Shown one piece after another: positions 1 through 8,775 of a stretch of 17,089 nt of DNA; position 1 is the first letter of the stretch; each line of letters begins with the position of its first letter. The position numbers and the translations under genes are program-made. Below the pieces are notes generated by a model that did not search any database, had not been told where the DNA came from, and saw nothing but the letters and a program-made list of their open reading frames with translations. Source of the DNA: JBAZFF01 sp043815465 (GTDB taxonomy: Bacteria; Patescibacteriota; Minisyncoccia; Minisyncoccales; RBG-13-42-11); assembly GCA_043815465.1 (NCBI GenBank), contig JBDRIW010000002.1, positions 1-17,089 of the forward strand, given 5' to 3'.

Positions 1-864
1 ACTAGAAACTTTATTAAAAAGAAATCATTACATGTTGGAGGTGGAGAGTTTGCTGAAAGATGGTATGAAATAGCTAAGTCTAATAATAGAGAAGCAGATT
101 TGATTGATGTAGAGTGGGGCAAAGGAGCTAGGTTAGAAGAAATAAAAGAAAAATTAGACACAGGAGAGTATGATTGCCTTTTTGTTACGCATAGCGAAAC
201 CTCTACTGGAGTATTACATCCCATAGAAAAGATTGGAGAGTTAGTCAAAAATTATCCAAATGTTATTTATTGTGTTGATGCTGTAAGTTCTTTTGGTGGG
301 ACAGAAATAAAAATAGAAGAATGGGGGATAGATGTTTTAGTTTCTAGTACTCAAAAATGTTTAGCTGTTCCTCCTGGATTAGCCATTACCATAGTCTCTG
401 ATAAAGCCTTGAGTAAGGCTGAAGAAGTAGAAGGAAGAGGTTATTATTTTGATTTCCTTCCTATGAAAAAGCATTTTGACAATAAAGGAGAAACACCCTC
501 TACTCCAGCTATTAGTCTTTTTAATGCTTTAGATTCTTCCTTGGATAACATATTGAAAGAAGGAATTGAAAATAGATATAAAAGACATTTAGAAATGGCA
601 GAGAAACTGAGAAGTTGGGCTAAAACTAATTTTGCTGTATTTTCAGAAGAAGGATATCAAAGTCCAACTCTTACTGTTATTAAGAATAATAAAGAGATAG
701 ATGTACCTGAATTTATCAAAAAGTTAAAAGAAGAAGGGTTCGTTATAGTTAACGGATATGGGAAACTAAAGGATAAAACTTTTAGAATAGCTCATATGGG
801 AGAAACTACTCTTAAAGATATAGAAGAATTAATTATTAAAATGAATGAAATAATATCATCATGA
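1..864 (+). CDS. Class V PLP aminotransferase (SerC/alanine-glyoxylate type), 5' partial
   Basis: Fold-type I, PLP-dependent aminotransferase of the class V family, probably converting 3-phosphohydroxypyruvate to phosphoserine with glutamate. The reading frame is open from base 1 with no stop, so the N-terminus lies outside the window; an internal TTG at 100 is not a credible start. Visible landmarks are VGGGEFAERW near the left edge, the cofactor-binding aspartate in YCVDAVSSFGG, and the Schiff-base lysine in SSTQKCLAVPPG (codon 355-357). The C-terminal small domain ends normally in TGA. The stop overlaps the serA start (ATGA at 861-864), so the two are translationally coupled. The neighbour supports a phosphoserine aminotransferase role, but the sequence looks more like the alanine/serine-glyoxylate branch than classical SerC. 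Family assignment is strong; exact substrate is inferred. Confidence 0.9.
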   Translation, partial: TRNFIKKKSLHVGGGEFAERWYEIAKSNNREADLIDVEWGKGARLEEIKEKLDTGEYDCLFVTHSETSTGVLHPIEKIGELVKNYPNVIYCVDAVSSFGGTEIKIEEWGIDVLVSSTQKCLAVPPGLAITIVSDKALSKAEEVEGRGYYFDFLPMKKHFDNKGETPSTPAISLFNALDSSLDNILKEGIENRYKRHLEMAEKLRSWAKTNFAVFSEEGYQSPTLTVIKNNKEIDVPEFIKKLKEEGFVIVNGYGKLKDKTFRIAHMGETTLKDIEELIIKMNEIISS

Positions 865-1757
865 AAATACTAGTTGCCGAATCAATATCAAAAGAAGGAA
901 AAGATCTTTTAGAAAAGGCTGGTTTTAAATTGATAGAAAAACTGGATCTCTCTAAATCAGATTTAAAGATAGCTTTAGATGGAATGGATGGTTTAATAAT
1001 AAGAAGTAAAACAAAGATGGATAGAGAAGTAATAGAATCAGCAAAGACATTAAAAGTTATAGGAAGAGCTGGAATAGGATTAGATAATATTGATGTTGAA
1101 GTTGCAAAAGAAAATAATATTGAAGTTTTAAATACTCCTGAATCCCCAATAATTTCAGTTGCAGAGTTAACTTTTGGATTGATTTTAAGTTGCGCTAGGA
1201 ACATTAAAAAAGCCAACTTTTCTTTATTAGAAGGTAAGTGGGAAAAACATCTTTTAAAAGGAACTGAGATGTATCAAAAGACTCTCGGCATTATTGGAAT
1301 GGGAAGAATAGGGAAGGAGGTGACTAAAAGAGCTATGGCTTTTGGGATGAAAATAGTTTTTTTTGATCCTTTTGTAGAAGAATTTGAAGGTGGTAAAAAA
1401 GTTGATTTGGATGAATTATATTCTTTATCAGATATTATTACTGTTCATGTTCCACTTTCTCCTAAAACAGAAAACCTTATTTCTAAAAAAGCTTTTTCTA
1501 AAATGAAGGATAATACCATTATTATTAACGCATCTAGGGGTGGAATAATTGATGAAGATGCTTTATATGATGCTCTACATAATGGAAAGATACTTTCTGC
1601 AGGTTTAGATGTTTTTAAAGAAGAACCAGCTATAGGAAATAGACTAATTGGACTTCCTAACGTTGTAGCTACTCCTCATTTGGGAAGTCAGACAATAGAA
1701 GGACAAGAAAGGGTTAGCGTAGAAATAGCAGAAAAAATGATAGATTTTCTAAAATAA
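861..1757 (+). CDS. serA: D-3-phosphoglycerate dehydrogenase, short form
   Basis: NAD-dependent D-2-hydroxyacid dehydrogenase, likely oxidising 3-phosphoglycerate to 3-phosphohydroxypyruvate, the first step of serine synthesis. The 298 residues contain the nucleotide-binding glycine motif GMGRIG (146-151) with Asp169 at the end of the next strand, and the catalytic triad Arg226 (ASRGGII), Glu255 (KEEP) and His273 (TPHLG). The protein ends after the catalytic core: the intervening and ACT regulatory domains of long SerA are absent, so serine feedback through an ACT domain is not expected. The ATG overlaps the stop of the upstream aminotransferase, which makes the pair a two-gene serine operon. 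Another 2-hydroxyacid dehydrogenase specificity is possible, but the neighbour argues for SerA. Confidence 0.9.
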   Translation: MKILVAESISKEGKDLLEKAGFKLIEKLDLSKSDLKIALDGMDGLIIRSKTKMDREVIESAKTLKVIGRAGIGLDNIDVEVAKENNIEVLNTPESPIISVAELTFGLILSCARNIKKANFSLLEGKWEKHLLKGTEMYQKTLGIIGMGRIGKEVTKRAMAFGMKIVFFDPFVEEFEGGKKVDLDELYSLSDIITVHVPLSPKTENLISKKAFSKMKDNTIIINASRGGIIDEDALYDALHNGKILSAGLDVFKEEPAIGNRLIGLPNVVATPHLGSQTIEGQERVSVEIAEKMIDFLK

Positions 1758-1761
1758 GAGC

Positions 1762-1789
1762 TTGATTTTCTAACAAAATCTGTTATTAT
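1762..1789 (+). promoter_or_regulatory. Promoter of rmuC-rplU with extended -10, leaderless
   Basis: A -35 element TTGATT (1762-1767) is separated by 16 bp from TATTAT (1784-1789), which carries the extended -10 TG dinucleotide at 1781-1782. Only 6 bases separate the -10 from the rmuC ATG at 1796, so transcription should begin at or next to the start codon and the mRNA would lack a 5' leader. No Shine-Dalgarno is present. The same architecture recurs at gtrA. Confidence 0.65.
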
Positions 1790-1795
1790 ATCCTC

Positions 1796-2806
1796 ATGGA
1801 GGATTTTTTCGTTAATAATCTAGGATCAATAGCCCTAGCCCTAACAGCAATTGTTTTGATAATCGTTGTTAGTTTGGTATTATTTAGGAAATCTAAAACA
1901 GATGAAAAGCAATCAGAATCAATTCTTAGTTTAGAGAGAAGACTTACTGACCTAATAATAGGGCAATTAAAAGAGATGAGAACTAGTCAGGAGGGAGTTT
2001 CTAAAGCAATGAATGAACAAATAGGTTCTTTTACCAAGGAAGCTACTCAGATTAGAGAAGACTTAAAACAGGTCCAAGATAGAGTTAAGGATGTTTCTTC
2101 CTTCCAAGAAATATTTAAATCTCCTAAATTAAGGGGGGAATGGGGAGAAGCTTCCCTAGATCATGTCGTATCTCAACATTTTCCTGCAGAACTTTATAAA
2201 TCTCAACATACATTTGCTTCTGGAGATATAGTTGATTTAGTTTTAAAACTACCTAATGGACAGTTATTGCCAATAGACTCTAAGTTTCCATCAGATAGTT
2301 TTAGTAGAATGATAGATACTACAAGTCCAGAAGAAAGACAAACACATCAGAAAAGATTTGTTGATGATGTTAAAAAAATGATAGATGATATTTCAGTGAA
2401 ATATATAATTCCTGGAGAAGGGACAGTAGATTTTGCCCTAATGTATATTCCAGCCGAGGCAGTATATTATGAAATAGTTAACAATATAGGAAAAAGCTTT
2501 GATTTAGCTTCATATTCTTGGTCAAAGAAAGTTATTCTTGCTTCTCCTAATACTATTTATTTAACATTGAGAACTATAGAGCATTGGTTTAGAGATACTC
2601 AGATATCTAAACAAACTCAGGATATATTGAAAAGGTTGTCTAAAGTGAATCAAGATGCTACAAAGTTAATGGGGGATTTTAAGAAGCTAGGGAGTCATTT
2701 AAAGAATGCTGTATCCTCCTATGATAATTCAGAAAAACGTTTGGATATGTTTTCAGACAAAGTCGATAAGCTATTAGAAGTAAAAGAAACAAAAAAGTTA
2801 AAATAA
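1796..2806 (+). CDS. rmuC: RmuC family DNA recombination protein
   Basis: RmuC-family protein, implicated in limiting DNA inversions and rearrangements; the family has a PD-(D/E)XK nuclease-like core. The 336 residues start with one membrane helix (about 9-31), followed by a coiled-coil segment (about 40-100) and the RmuC core, with KSPKLRGEWGE and the nuclease-like VDLVLKLPNG...PIDSKFP motif, then a further C-terminal helical region. This order (TM anchor, coiled coil, nuclease-like core) is typical of the family, which is expected at the inner membrane facing the cytoplasm. The ATG at 1796 is set by a promoter 6 nt upstream; no SD is visible. The gene is followed after one base by rplU, an uncommon pairing. 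Family identity is confident; nuclease activity has not been shown for most members. Confidence 0.92.
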   Translation: MEDFFVNNLGSIALALTAIVLIIVVSLVLFRKSKTDEKQSESILSLERRLTDLIIGQLKEMRTSQEGVSKAMNEQIGSFTKEATQIREDLKQVQDRVKDVSSFQEIFKSPKLRGEWGEASLDHVVSQHFPAELYKSQHTFASGDIVDLVLKLPNGQLLPIDSKFPSDSFSRMIDTTSPEERQTHQKRFVDDVKKMIDDISVKYIIPGEGTVDFALMYIPAEAVYYEIVNNIGKSFDLASYSWSKKVILASPNTIYLTLRTIEHWFRDTQISKQTQDILKRLSKVNQDATKLMGDFKKLGSHLKNAVSSYDNSEKRLDMFSDKVDKLLEVKETKKLK

Positions 2807-2807
2807 T

Positions 2808-3122
2808 ATGTTAGCAGTAATAAAAACCGGGGGGAAACAATATATAGTAACACCCGGACAAAAACTAAAAATAGAGAAATTAGAAAAGAAAGAAGGAGCA
2901 GAGGTAAGCTTTAATAGTGTTTTGTTGTTGGAAAAGAATAAAGCTGTTGAAATAGGAACACCTATTTTAAAAGGAGTGAAAGTTATCGGAAAAGTATTAA
3001 AGCAAGGAAAAGCCAAAAAGATTATTGTTTTTAAATATAAAGCTAAGAAAAAATATCAAGTAAAAAAGGGTCATAGACAACCCTTCACAGAAGTAGAAAT
3101 AGAAAAGATAGTAACTGAGTAA
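2808..3122 (+). CDS. rplU: 50S ribosomal protein L21
   Basis: Large-subunit protein bL21, which binds 23S rRNA. The 104-residue product has the family N-terminus with AVIKTGGKQY, the central KGVKVIGKV strand region and the C-terminal YKAKKKYQVKKGHRQPFTEV signature; length is normal. The ATG is one base past the rmuC stop, so translation is probably coupled to rmuC and there is no separate SD. The usual partner rpmA (bL27) does not follow; instead recR ends on the opposite strand, with the two stop codons directly abutting at 3122/3123 and no room for a terminator. Confidence 0.97.
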   Translation: MLAVIKTGGKQYIVTPGQKLKIEKLEKKEGAEVSFNSVLLLEKNKAVEIGTPILKGVKVIGKVLKQGKAKKIIVFKYKAKKKYQVKKGHRQPFTEVEIEKIVTE

Positions 3123-3719
3123 TTATTTTCTTCCTTCTAAGGCAGAAGAAAGCGTTTCTCCATCTGAATATTCTAACTCGGCTCCAACGGGCAAGCCCCG
3201 ACCCAGCCGGGTTATTTTTTTATCTAGAGGTTTTAATAATCTTTCTAAAAATAATAATGTAGCTTCTCCTTCGGTAGTAGGATTTATAGCTAAAATTATT
3301 TCCTTCAATTCTAATTCTTTAGCTCTTTTTAATAATTCTTGAGATCTTATATTTTTAGAATCTTTTATTTTTAATACAGGAACTGTTCCTCCTAAAATAA
3401 AATATAATCCTTTATATTTCTTTATATTTTCCATTGCTTGTAGATCAGATTCTTTTTCTACTACACACAATAAAGAAGTATCTCTTGTTTTATCTGAACA
3501 TGTCTGGCAAATACTTTCTTCTCCTTCAAAGGGGTTAAAACAAAGAGTACAAAGCTTTACTTTCTCTTTTAATCTTTGAATTGTCTCAACTAAATCTTTT
3601 AACTCTTCTGTCGGAAGTTTTATTAAATAATAAACAAATCTGGCGGCTGTTCTATGACCGACAGTAGGAAACTTAGAAAAAATAGCAATTAATTGCTGAA
3701 TTGTCTGAGAGGTATGCAT
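3123..3719 (-). CDS. recR: Recombination mediator protein RecR
   Basis: RecR acts with RecO (and RecF) to load RecA on SSB-coated single-stranded DNA during gap repair. The 198 residues show an N-terminal helix-hairpin-helix (FSKFPTVGHRTAARF, about 14-28), a C4 zinc finger (CTLC...CQTC), a Toprim domain starting at LLCVVEKESD and containing NPTTEGEAT, and the conserved C-terminal TRLGRGLPVGAELEYSD Walker-B-like segment. Length is normal. The start is one base downstream of the dnaB stop, so recR is the second gene of a dnaB-recR operon; it ends directly against rplU. Confidence 0.96.
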   Translation of the reverse strand: MHTSQTIQQLIAIFSKFPTVGHRTAARFVYYLIKLPTEELKDLVETIQRLKEKVKLCTLCFNPFEGEESICQTCSDKTRDTSLLCVVEKESDLQAMENIKKYKGLYFILGGTVPVLKIKDSKNIRSQELLKRAKELELKEIILAINPTTEGEATLLFLERLLKPLDKKITRLGRGLPVGAELEYSDGETLSSALEGRK

Positions 3720-3720
3720 T

Positions 3721-5064
3721 TTATTCTTGTTGTTCTTTCTCTAGATTTCTGAAGGCAACTCTAGCTTCGTCAAAATAAAGATTTATAGATCCAACTGGTC
3801 CATTTCTATGTTTAGCTATTATTATTTCAGCTATATTCTTATTTGTTGAGTCTTCTTTATATCTATCTTCTCTATGAATAAACATAACAACATCCGCATC
3901 TTGTTCTATAGCTCCTGATTCTCTTAAATCAGATAGTCTTGGTTTGGGAGGCATACGATGTTCTACTGATCTAGATAATTGAGATAAAGCTAGAACAGGG
4001 ACATTTAATTCTTTAGCTAATAACTTTAAGGATCGGGAAATTTCTGTCATTTGTTGAACCATATTAGCTGTTCTGTTATCAGGCTCCATGAGTTGTAAAT
4101 AATCAACAATTATTAAGTCTAACCCTTTTTGAGCTTGCAGTCTTCTGGCCATAGCCCTCATTTTTAATATTCTAGTTCCTACTCCATCATCTATATATAT
4201 ATCAGCTCTAGATAAAAGATCTAGGGCATGTCTTATATTGTTAAAATCTTCGTCTATAAGGTTGGCTCCTGTTCTCATCTTCCATAAATCTACTCCTCCT
4301 TGTTCTGCTATTAACCTATCTATTAATTGATCTTTTGACATTTCAAGACTAAATAAACCAACACTCTTCCCTTCGCTTATAGCTACATGAGAAGCAATAT
4401 TAAGAGCCAAAGCACTTTTTCCTAAAGATGGCCTGGCAGCTAAAATAATTAAATCTGATTTTTGTAATCCTGATAATTTTTTATCAAGATCTGTAAAACC
4501 AGTAGCTAGGCCCCTTAATCCTCCTTTATGTTTTGATAAGGTTTCTACTCTTTCAAAGGCTTCTGCCAATCCTTCTTTAACATGAACAAAACTTTCATGC
4601 ATTCCTCTTTTAATAACACTAAATATTCTTGCTTCTGCTTGATCTAATAAAATATCTGGTCTTTCAGCTTCGTTATATGCTGAAGACTGAATATCTACAG
4701 AGGCTGAAACTAATTCTCTTAATAAAGATTTATCCCTTACCGTAGTGGCATATTTATTTATATTAGCTGCTGTTGGTATTTCATTTATTAACTCAGTCAA
4801 ATAACTAGTTCCTCCTATTTCTTCTAATATTTTCTTATCTTTTAATTTACTAGAAACAGTAAGAACATCTATTGGTTCTCCTCCTTGAAATAATTCTTTG
4901 CAAACTTGGTAAATATCTTGATGTTTCTTATCATAAAAGTCTTCTGGATCTAAAATATCAACTATTTTTACTATAGATTCTCTATCTATCATGAGTCCAC
5001 CTAAAACAGCCCTTTCGCTGGGCGTGTCGTGTGGAGGAATTTTTGTTTTTAGTGTATTTTCCAT
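3721..5064 (-). CDS. dnaB: Replicative DNA helicase DnaB
   Basis: Hexameric 5'-3' replicative helicase that unwinds DNA at the fork and recruits primase. From the ATG at 5064 the protein is 447 residues: N-terminal domain beginning PPHDTPSERAVLGGLM, linker helix region, then the RecA-like ATPase with TGFTDLDKKLSGLQ, Walker A ARPSLGKSA, FSLEMSKDQL, Walker B LIIVDYLQLM, SQLSRSVEHR and the C-terminal DLRESGAIEQDADVVMFIHR motif. No intein is present. A longer open frame from a TTG at 5085 is rejected because the extended -10 element (5095-5090) puts the transcript start near 5083, inside or after that TTG. The leader is then roughly 18 nt with no clear SD. Divergent from the glycosyltransferase gene and coupled to recR downstream. 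Confidence 0.96.
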   Translation of the reverse strand: MENTLKTKIPPHDTPSERAVLGGLMIDRESIVKIVDILDPEDFYDKKHQDIYQVCKELFQGGEPIDVLTVSSKLKDKKILEEIGGTSYLTELINEIPTAANINKYATTVRDKSLLRELVSASVDIQSSAYNEAERPDILLDQAEARIFSVIKRGMHESFVHVKEGLAEAFERVETLSKHKGGLRGLATGFTDLDKKLSGLQKSDLIILAARPSLGKSALALNIASHVAISEGKSVGLFSLEMSKDQLIDRLIAEQGGVDLWKMRTGANLIDEDFNNIRHALDLLSRADIYIDDGVGTRILKMRAMARRLQAQKGLDLIIVDYLQLMEPDNRTANMVQQMTEISRSLKLLAKELNVPVLALSQLSRSVEHRMPPKPRLSDLRESGAIEQDADVVMFIHREDRYKEDSTNKNIAEIIIAKHRNGPVGSINLYFDEARVAFRNLEKEQQE

Positions 5065-5089
5065 TGTGGTTATCTTTCGTATCAACTAT

Positions 5090-5118
5090 AATATAACAGA
5101 AAGAATGTAGTTAAGCAA
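5090..5118 (-). promoter_or_regulatory. Promoter of dnaB-recR with extended -10
   Basis: Read on the minus strand: TTGCTT (5118-5113), a 17-bp spacer, and TATATT (5095-5090) with the extended-10 trinucleotide TGT directly upstream (5098-5096). The predicted start of transcription, near 5083, supports translation from the ATG at 5064 rather than the TTG at 5085. Confidence 0.6.
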
Positions 5119-5148
5119 TTAATTAAATCATTTTAATTTAAAGCATTT

Positions 5149-6276
5149 ATGAAGGTAGGACTTATATCTTTCCACACTTTTTCCCAACCCGGAGGAGTCA
5201 AAAGACATATTTTGGGTTTGGCAGATGAATTTAGAAAGAGAGGGATAGAGACTAAAATAATAGTTCCCAGAAGAAAGGCCTCAGAAAATTATGGGCCAGA
5301 CGTAATTATTCTGGGAAAATCTTTTGCCGTTAACTATGCTGGAAGTCAAGGGGATTTATTTTTAAATTTTAACCCAACTAAAGTAGGAAAGGTTTTAGAT
5401 AAAGAAAAGTTTGATGTTCTACATTTTCATAATTTTGGTTTGCCTTCAGCTTTTGAAATATTAGAAAAATCAAAATCTCTTAATATTTTAACTTTCCACG
5501 CTAATATAGAAAGAAATAATTTTTTAGAGAATGTTCCAGGATTTATGTATGTTATTAATAAATTTTTACAAAGGAAAATGGCTGGAATTATTGGGGTTGC
5601 TCCATTAAACTTAGATGTTGCTAAATATTATGATGGTTTTAAAACAGTAATACCTAATGGGATAGATCTGAATGAATTTAAACCAGAGGGACCAAAGATT
5701 GAAAAATTTATTGATGAGAAAATAAATATATTATTTTTAGGAAGATTAGAGGAAAGAAAGGGTTTAATATATTTATTGAAAGCATATAAGATATTATCTC
5801 AAAAAGATAAAAATATAAGATTAATAATAGTTGGAGAAGGGCCCTTAAAAAAGGAATATCAAAATTGGGTTAAGAAAAATAAATTAGAAAATGTTATTTT
5901 TGAAACAAAAATGGTTGAAGAGCAGGCTCCAGAATATTATAGATCTTGTGATATATACTGTAGTCCAGCTATTTATGGAGAAAGTTTTGGAATAGTTTTA
6001 ATAGAAGCTATGGCGACTGGAAAACCAGTAGTAGCTTATGCCAATAAGGGATACGAGGGAGTTTTAGGAAAAGGAAAGGGAAATAAATTTTTAATAAAAC
6101 CAAAAGACATTAAAACTTTAGCTAAGAAACTTGAAGATTTGATAAAGAATGAAAAACTAAGAAAAGAAATGGGGGATTGGGGAATAAAAGAAGCTAAAAA
6201 ATATTCATGGACTAAAATAGCTGATCAGGTATTAGCTTTTTATAAAGAGTGTGGCAAGAGAAAAATTGACAAATAG
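5149..6276 (+). CDS. GT4-family glycosyltransferase (GT-B fold, PimA-like)
   Basis: Retaining, NDP-sugar-dependent glycosyltransferase of the GT4 family, cytoplasmic or peripheral at the inner membrane, probably acting on a lipid or cell-envelope glycan acceptor. The 375 residues show the N-terminal Rossmann domain with the glycine-rich acceptor loop (FSQPGGVKRH, 11-20), HFHNFG (92-97), then the C-terminal donor domain: PNGIDLNEF (169-177), LFLGRLEERKG (195-205, with Arg199 and Lys204), VGEGP, and the EX7E motif Glu278-Glu286 in GESFGIVLIEAMA. Donor and acceptor cannot be deduced. The start ATG has no SD; a weak -10-like TTTAAA (5137-5142) lies 6 nt upstream, the same spacing seen at the leaderless genes here, but no convincing -35 accompanies it. 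Confidence 0.9.
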   Translation: MKVGLISFHTFSQPGGVKRHILGLADEFRKRGIETKIIVPRRKASENYGPDVIILGKSFAVNYAGSQGDLFLNFNPTKVGKVLDKEKFDVLHFHNFGLPSAFEILEKSKSLNILTFHANIERNNFLENVPGFMYVINKFLQRKMAGIIGVAPLNLDVAKYYDGFKTVIPNGIDLNEFKPEGPKIEKFIDEKINILFLGRLEERKGLIYLLKAYKILSQKDKNIRLIIVGEGPLKKEYQNWVKKNKLENVIFETKMVEEQAPEYYRSCDIYCSPAIYGESFGIVLIEAMATGKPVVAYANKGYEGVLGKGKGNKFLIKPKDIKTLAKKLEDLIKNEKLRKEMGDWGIKEAKKYSWTKIADQVLAFYKECGKRKIDK

Positions 6277-6294
6277 TTAAGTAAGCTCTATAAA
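6266..6294 (+). promoter_or_regulatory. Near-consensus sigma70 promoter for the pseudo-receiver gene
   Basis: A perfect TTGACA (6266-6271), a 17-bp spacer and TATAAA (6289-6294). It is the closest match to consensus in the window and overlaps the last codons of the glycosyltransferase gene. Transcription should start near 6301, giving a leader of about 22 nt that holds a strong SD (GGAGGAG, 6312-6318). A second -10-like TATAAT lies at 6304-6309. Confidence 0.7.
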
Positions 6295-6322
6295 AGAAGA
6301 AAGTATAATTGAGGAGGAGCCA

Positions 6323-6673
6323 ATGAAAGGGCAAAAAATATTAATAATCAGTAACCAAGACAAGCTTTATGGGGAAATAGAAGGAATCCTTAGCAAAGAA
6401 TTATATTCTTTCGAGAGACTTGAACAAAATAACATCGGTATTATTAGAAAAATAAATCCGAAGTTAATAATTATTTCCGTCAACAAGAACATGCCTTTTT
6501 CCAATTGTTTGGAGATTAGGTCTCAGTATTATGAGATTCCAATCTTGGTGATCAGCACCTGGGAAGAAAAAGAAAGGGGAGTTATAATGTTTGATATGAA
6601 CAACTTTCATTCTTTTAAAGATCATGTTTTTGAAGGCTCATTGATTAAAAAAGTAAGAGAAATGATCGTTTAA
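6323..6673 (+). CDS. Stand-alone degenerate receiver (CheY-like) domain protein
   Basis: A 116-residue soluble protein with the alternating strand/helix pattern of a response-regulator receiver domain and no output domain. KILIIS (5-10) fits strand 1, PKLIIIS (46-52) strand 3, IPILVIST (72-79) strand 4, and SFKDHV...LIKKVREMI the strand 5/helix 5 end. The phosphorylation machinery is lost: the acidic pair after strand 1 is Ser10-Asn11, the phosphoacceptor aspartate position is Ser52, and only the Lys at position 99 may be kept. It should therefore not be a classical phospho-switch and may work by protein binding. It has its own near-consensus promoter, the best Shine-Dalgarno in the window and its own terminator, which implies a strongly expressed single-gene unit. 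The fold call is inferred from pattern, not from a strong motif. Confidence 0.7.
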   Translation: MKGQKILIISNQDKLYGEIEGILSKELYSFERLEQNNIGIIRKINPKLIIISVNKNMPFSNCLEIRSQYYEIPILVISTWEEKERGVIMFDMNNFHSFKDHVFEGSLIKKVREMIV

Positions 6674-6683
6674 AAAAGATCTA

Positions 6684-6729
6684 AAAAAATAAAAAGGCGC
6701 CTTTTATTAAGTTAAAGACGCCTATTTTT

Positions 6730-6732
<3 letters not shown>
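6684..6732. terminator. Bidirectional intrinsic terminator
   Basis: An inverted repeat AGGCGCC (6695-6701) and GACGCCT (6717-6723), with one mismatch, is flanked by an A-rich run on the left (6684-6695) and a T-run on the right (6725-6731). It can stop transcripts from the pseudo-receiver gene on the plus strand and from cysS on the minus strand; the cysS stop codon (6732-6730) lies at the edge of the T-run. Confidence 0.85.
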
Positions 6733-8121
<1,389 letters not shown>

Positions 8122-8128
8122 CTCTTAC

Positions 8129-8158
8129 ATTGTAGCATATTTTTGATTTTTAGTTTAA
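8129..8158 (-). promoter_or_regulatory. Promoter of cysS, extended -10, leaderless
   Basis: On the minus strand, TG-C-TACAAT (8137-8129) forms an extended -10 ending 7 nt before the cysS ATG at 8121. The -35 is weak (TTAAAC, 8158-8153, 18-bp spacing). Transcription would start at or beside the ATG. The element overlaps the gtrA promoter face to face. Confidence 0.55.
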
Positions 8159-8171
8159 TTTTTGTTATTAT
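8143..8171 (+). promoter_or_regulatory. Promoter of gtrA-dnaX, extended -10, leaderless
   Basis: TTGATT (8143-8148), 17-bp spacer, TATTAT (8166-8171) with the extended-10 TG at 8163-8164. The ATG of gtrA at 8179 is 7 nt downstream of the -10. The layout is nearly identical to that of rmuC. The TTG inside the -35 box also opens a longer in-frame reading frame, which this promoter rules out. Confidence 0.65.
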
Positions 8172-8178
8172 GTATAAT

Positions 8179-8775
8179 ATGAAGAAAGTTGATGTAATTT
8201 TAGCACTAACAACCGGAGAAACTGCAGCTTGGTTTTTTAGTGGGATAGCCAAGGAGTTAAATCTAGAGATTGAGAACTTATCATTAATCTTAGCTGTTTT
8301 ATTTCCTGTCTTAGCTGTTTTTGGTTTATGGCTTTGTTGGTTATTAGGTAAAAAATATATATGGATTTGGCAATTAGCTAAATATTTATTAATAGGAGTT
8401 TTAGCTACTATTTTAGATTTAGGAATATTAAATGGATTGATATTAGCCTCTGGAGTTGCTACTGGCGTAGCTTACGCTATCTTTAAAGGAATATCTTTTA
8501 TTGTTGCTACTTCTGCTAAATACTTTGGAGATAAATTTTGGGCTTTTGAGAAGATGGAAAGATCTAATATGGGAAAAGAGTTTGGACAATTCTTCTTTGT
8601 TACTATGATAGGTTTGGGTCTGAATGTAGGAATTGCTTCTTTCGTGGTAAATGGCGTAGATCCTCAGCTTGGATTAAGTGCCTCAGCTTGGGGAACAGTT
8701 GGTGGAATAGCTGCGGCCTTTGGAGTAATGACTTGGAACTTTATAGGTTATAAATTCTTTGTATTTAAAAAATGA
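8179..8775 (+). CDS. GtrA-like small integral membrane protein
   Basis: A 198-residue polytopic membrane protein. An N-terminal hydrophobic helix (about 34-55) precedes a GtrA-like domain with four helices starting near QLAKYLLIGVLATILDLGIL; the typical KYFGDKFWAFEK and WNFIGYKFFVFKK signatures, with aromatic/Lys-rich ends, are present. GtrA proteins are thought to help move undecaprenyl-linked sugars across the cytoplasmic membrane, so a role in envelope glycan assembly with a glycosyltransferase is plausible but not shown. The ATG at 8179 is chosen because the extended -10 is 7 nt upstream. The stop overlaps the dnaX ATG (ATGA, 8772-8775), coupling the two genes. Confidence 0.85.
   Translation: MKKVDVILALTTGETAAWFFSGIAKELNLEIENLSLILAVLFPVLAVFGLWLCWLLGKKYIWIWQLAKYLLIGVLATILDLGILNGLILASGVATGVAYAIFKGISFIVATSAKYFGDKFWAFEKMERSNMGKEFGQFFFVTMIGLGLNVGIASFVVNGVDPQLGLSASAWGTVGGIAAAFGVMTWNFIGYKFFVFKK

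Noticed and set aside
836..1216. Open frame antisense to serA (126 codons, minus)
   Set aside because: It is the complement of a conserved dehydrogenase gene, has low-complexity Ser/Ile/Phe content and no start signals. Similar antisense frames at 2798-3016, 6788-7021, 10268-10480, 11561-11752, 12338-12523, 14328-14513 and 15382-15564 were rejected for the same reason.
5065..5085. TTG start of dnaB at 5085
   Set aside because: The predicted transcript start near 5083 would exclude or truncate it, and the family N-terminus fits the ATG at 5064.
8143..8178. Longer gtrA reading frame starting at TTG 8143
   Set aside because: The TTG is part of the -35 TTGATT and the -10 lies at 8166-8171; transcription cannot include it. 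The ATG at 8179 is used.
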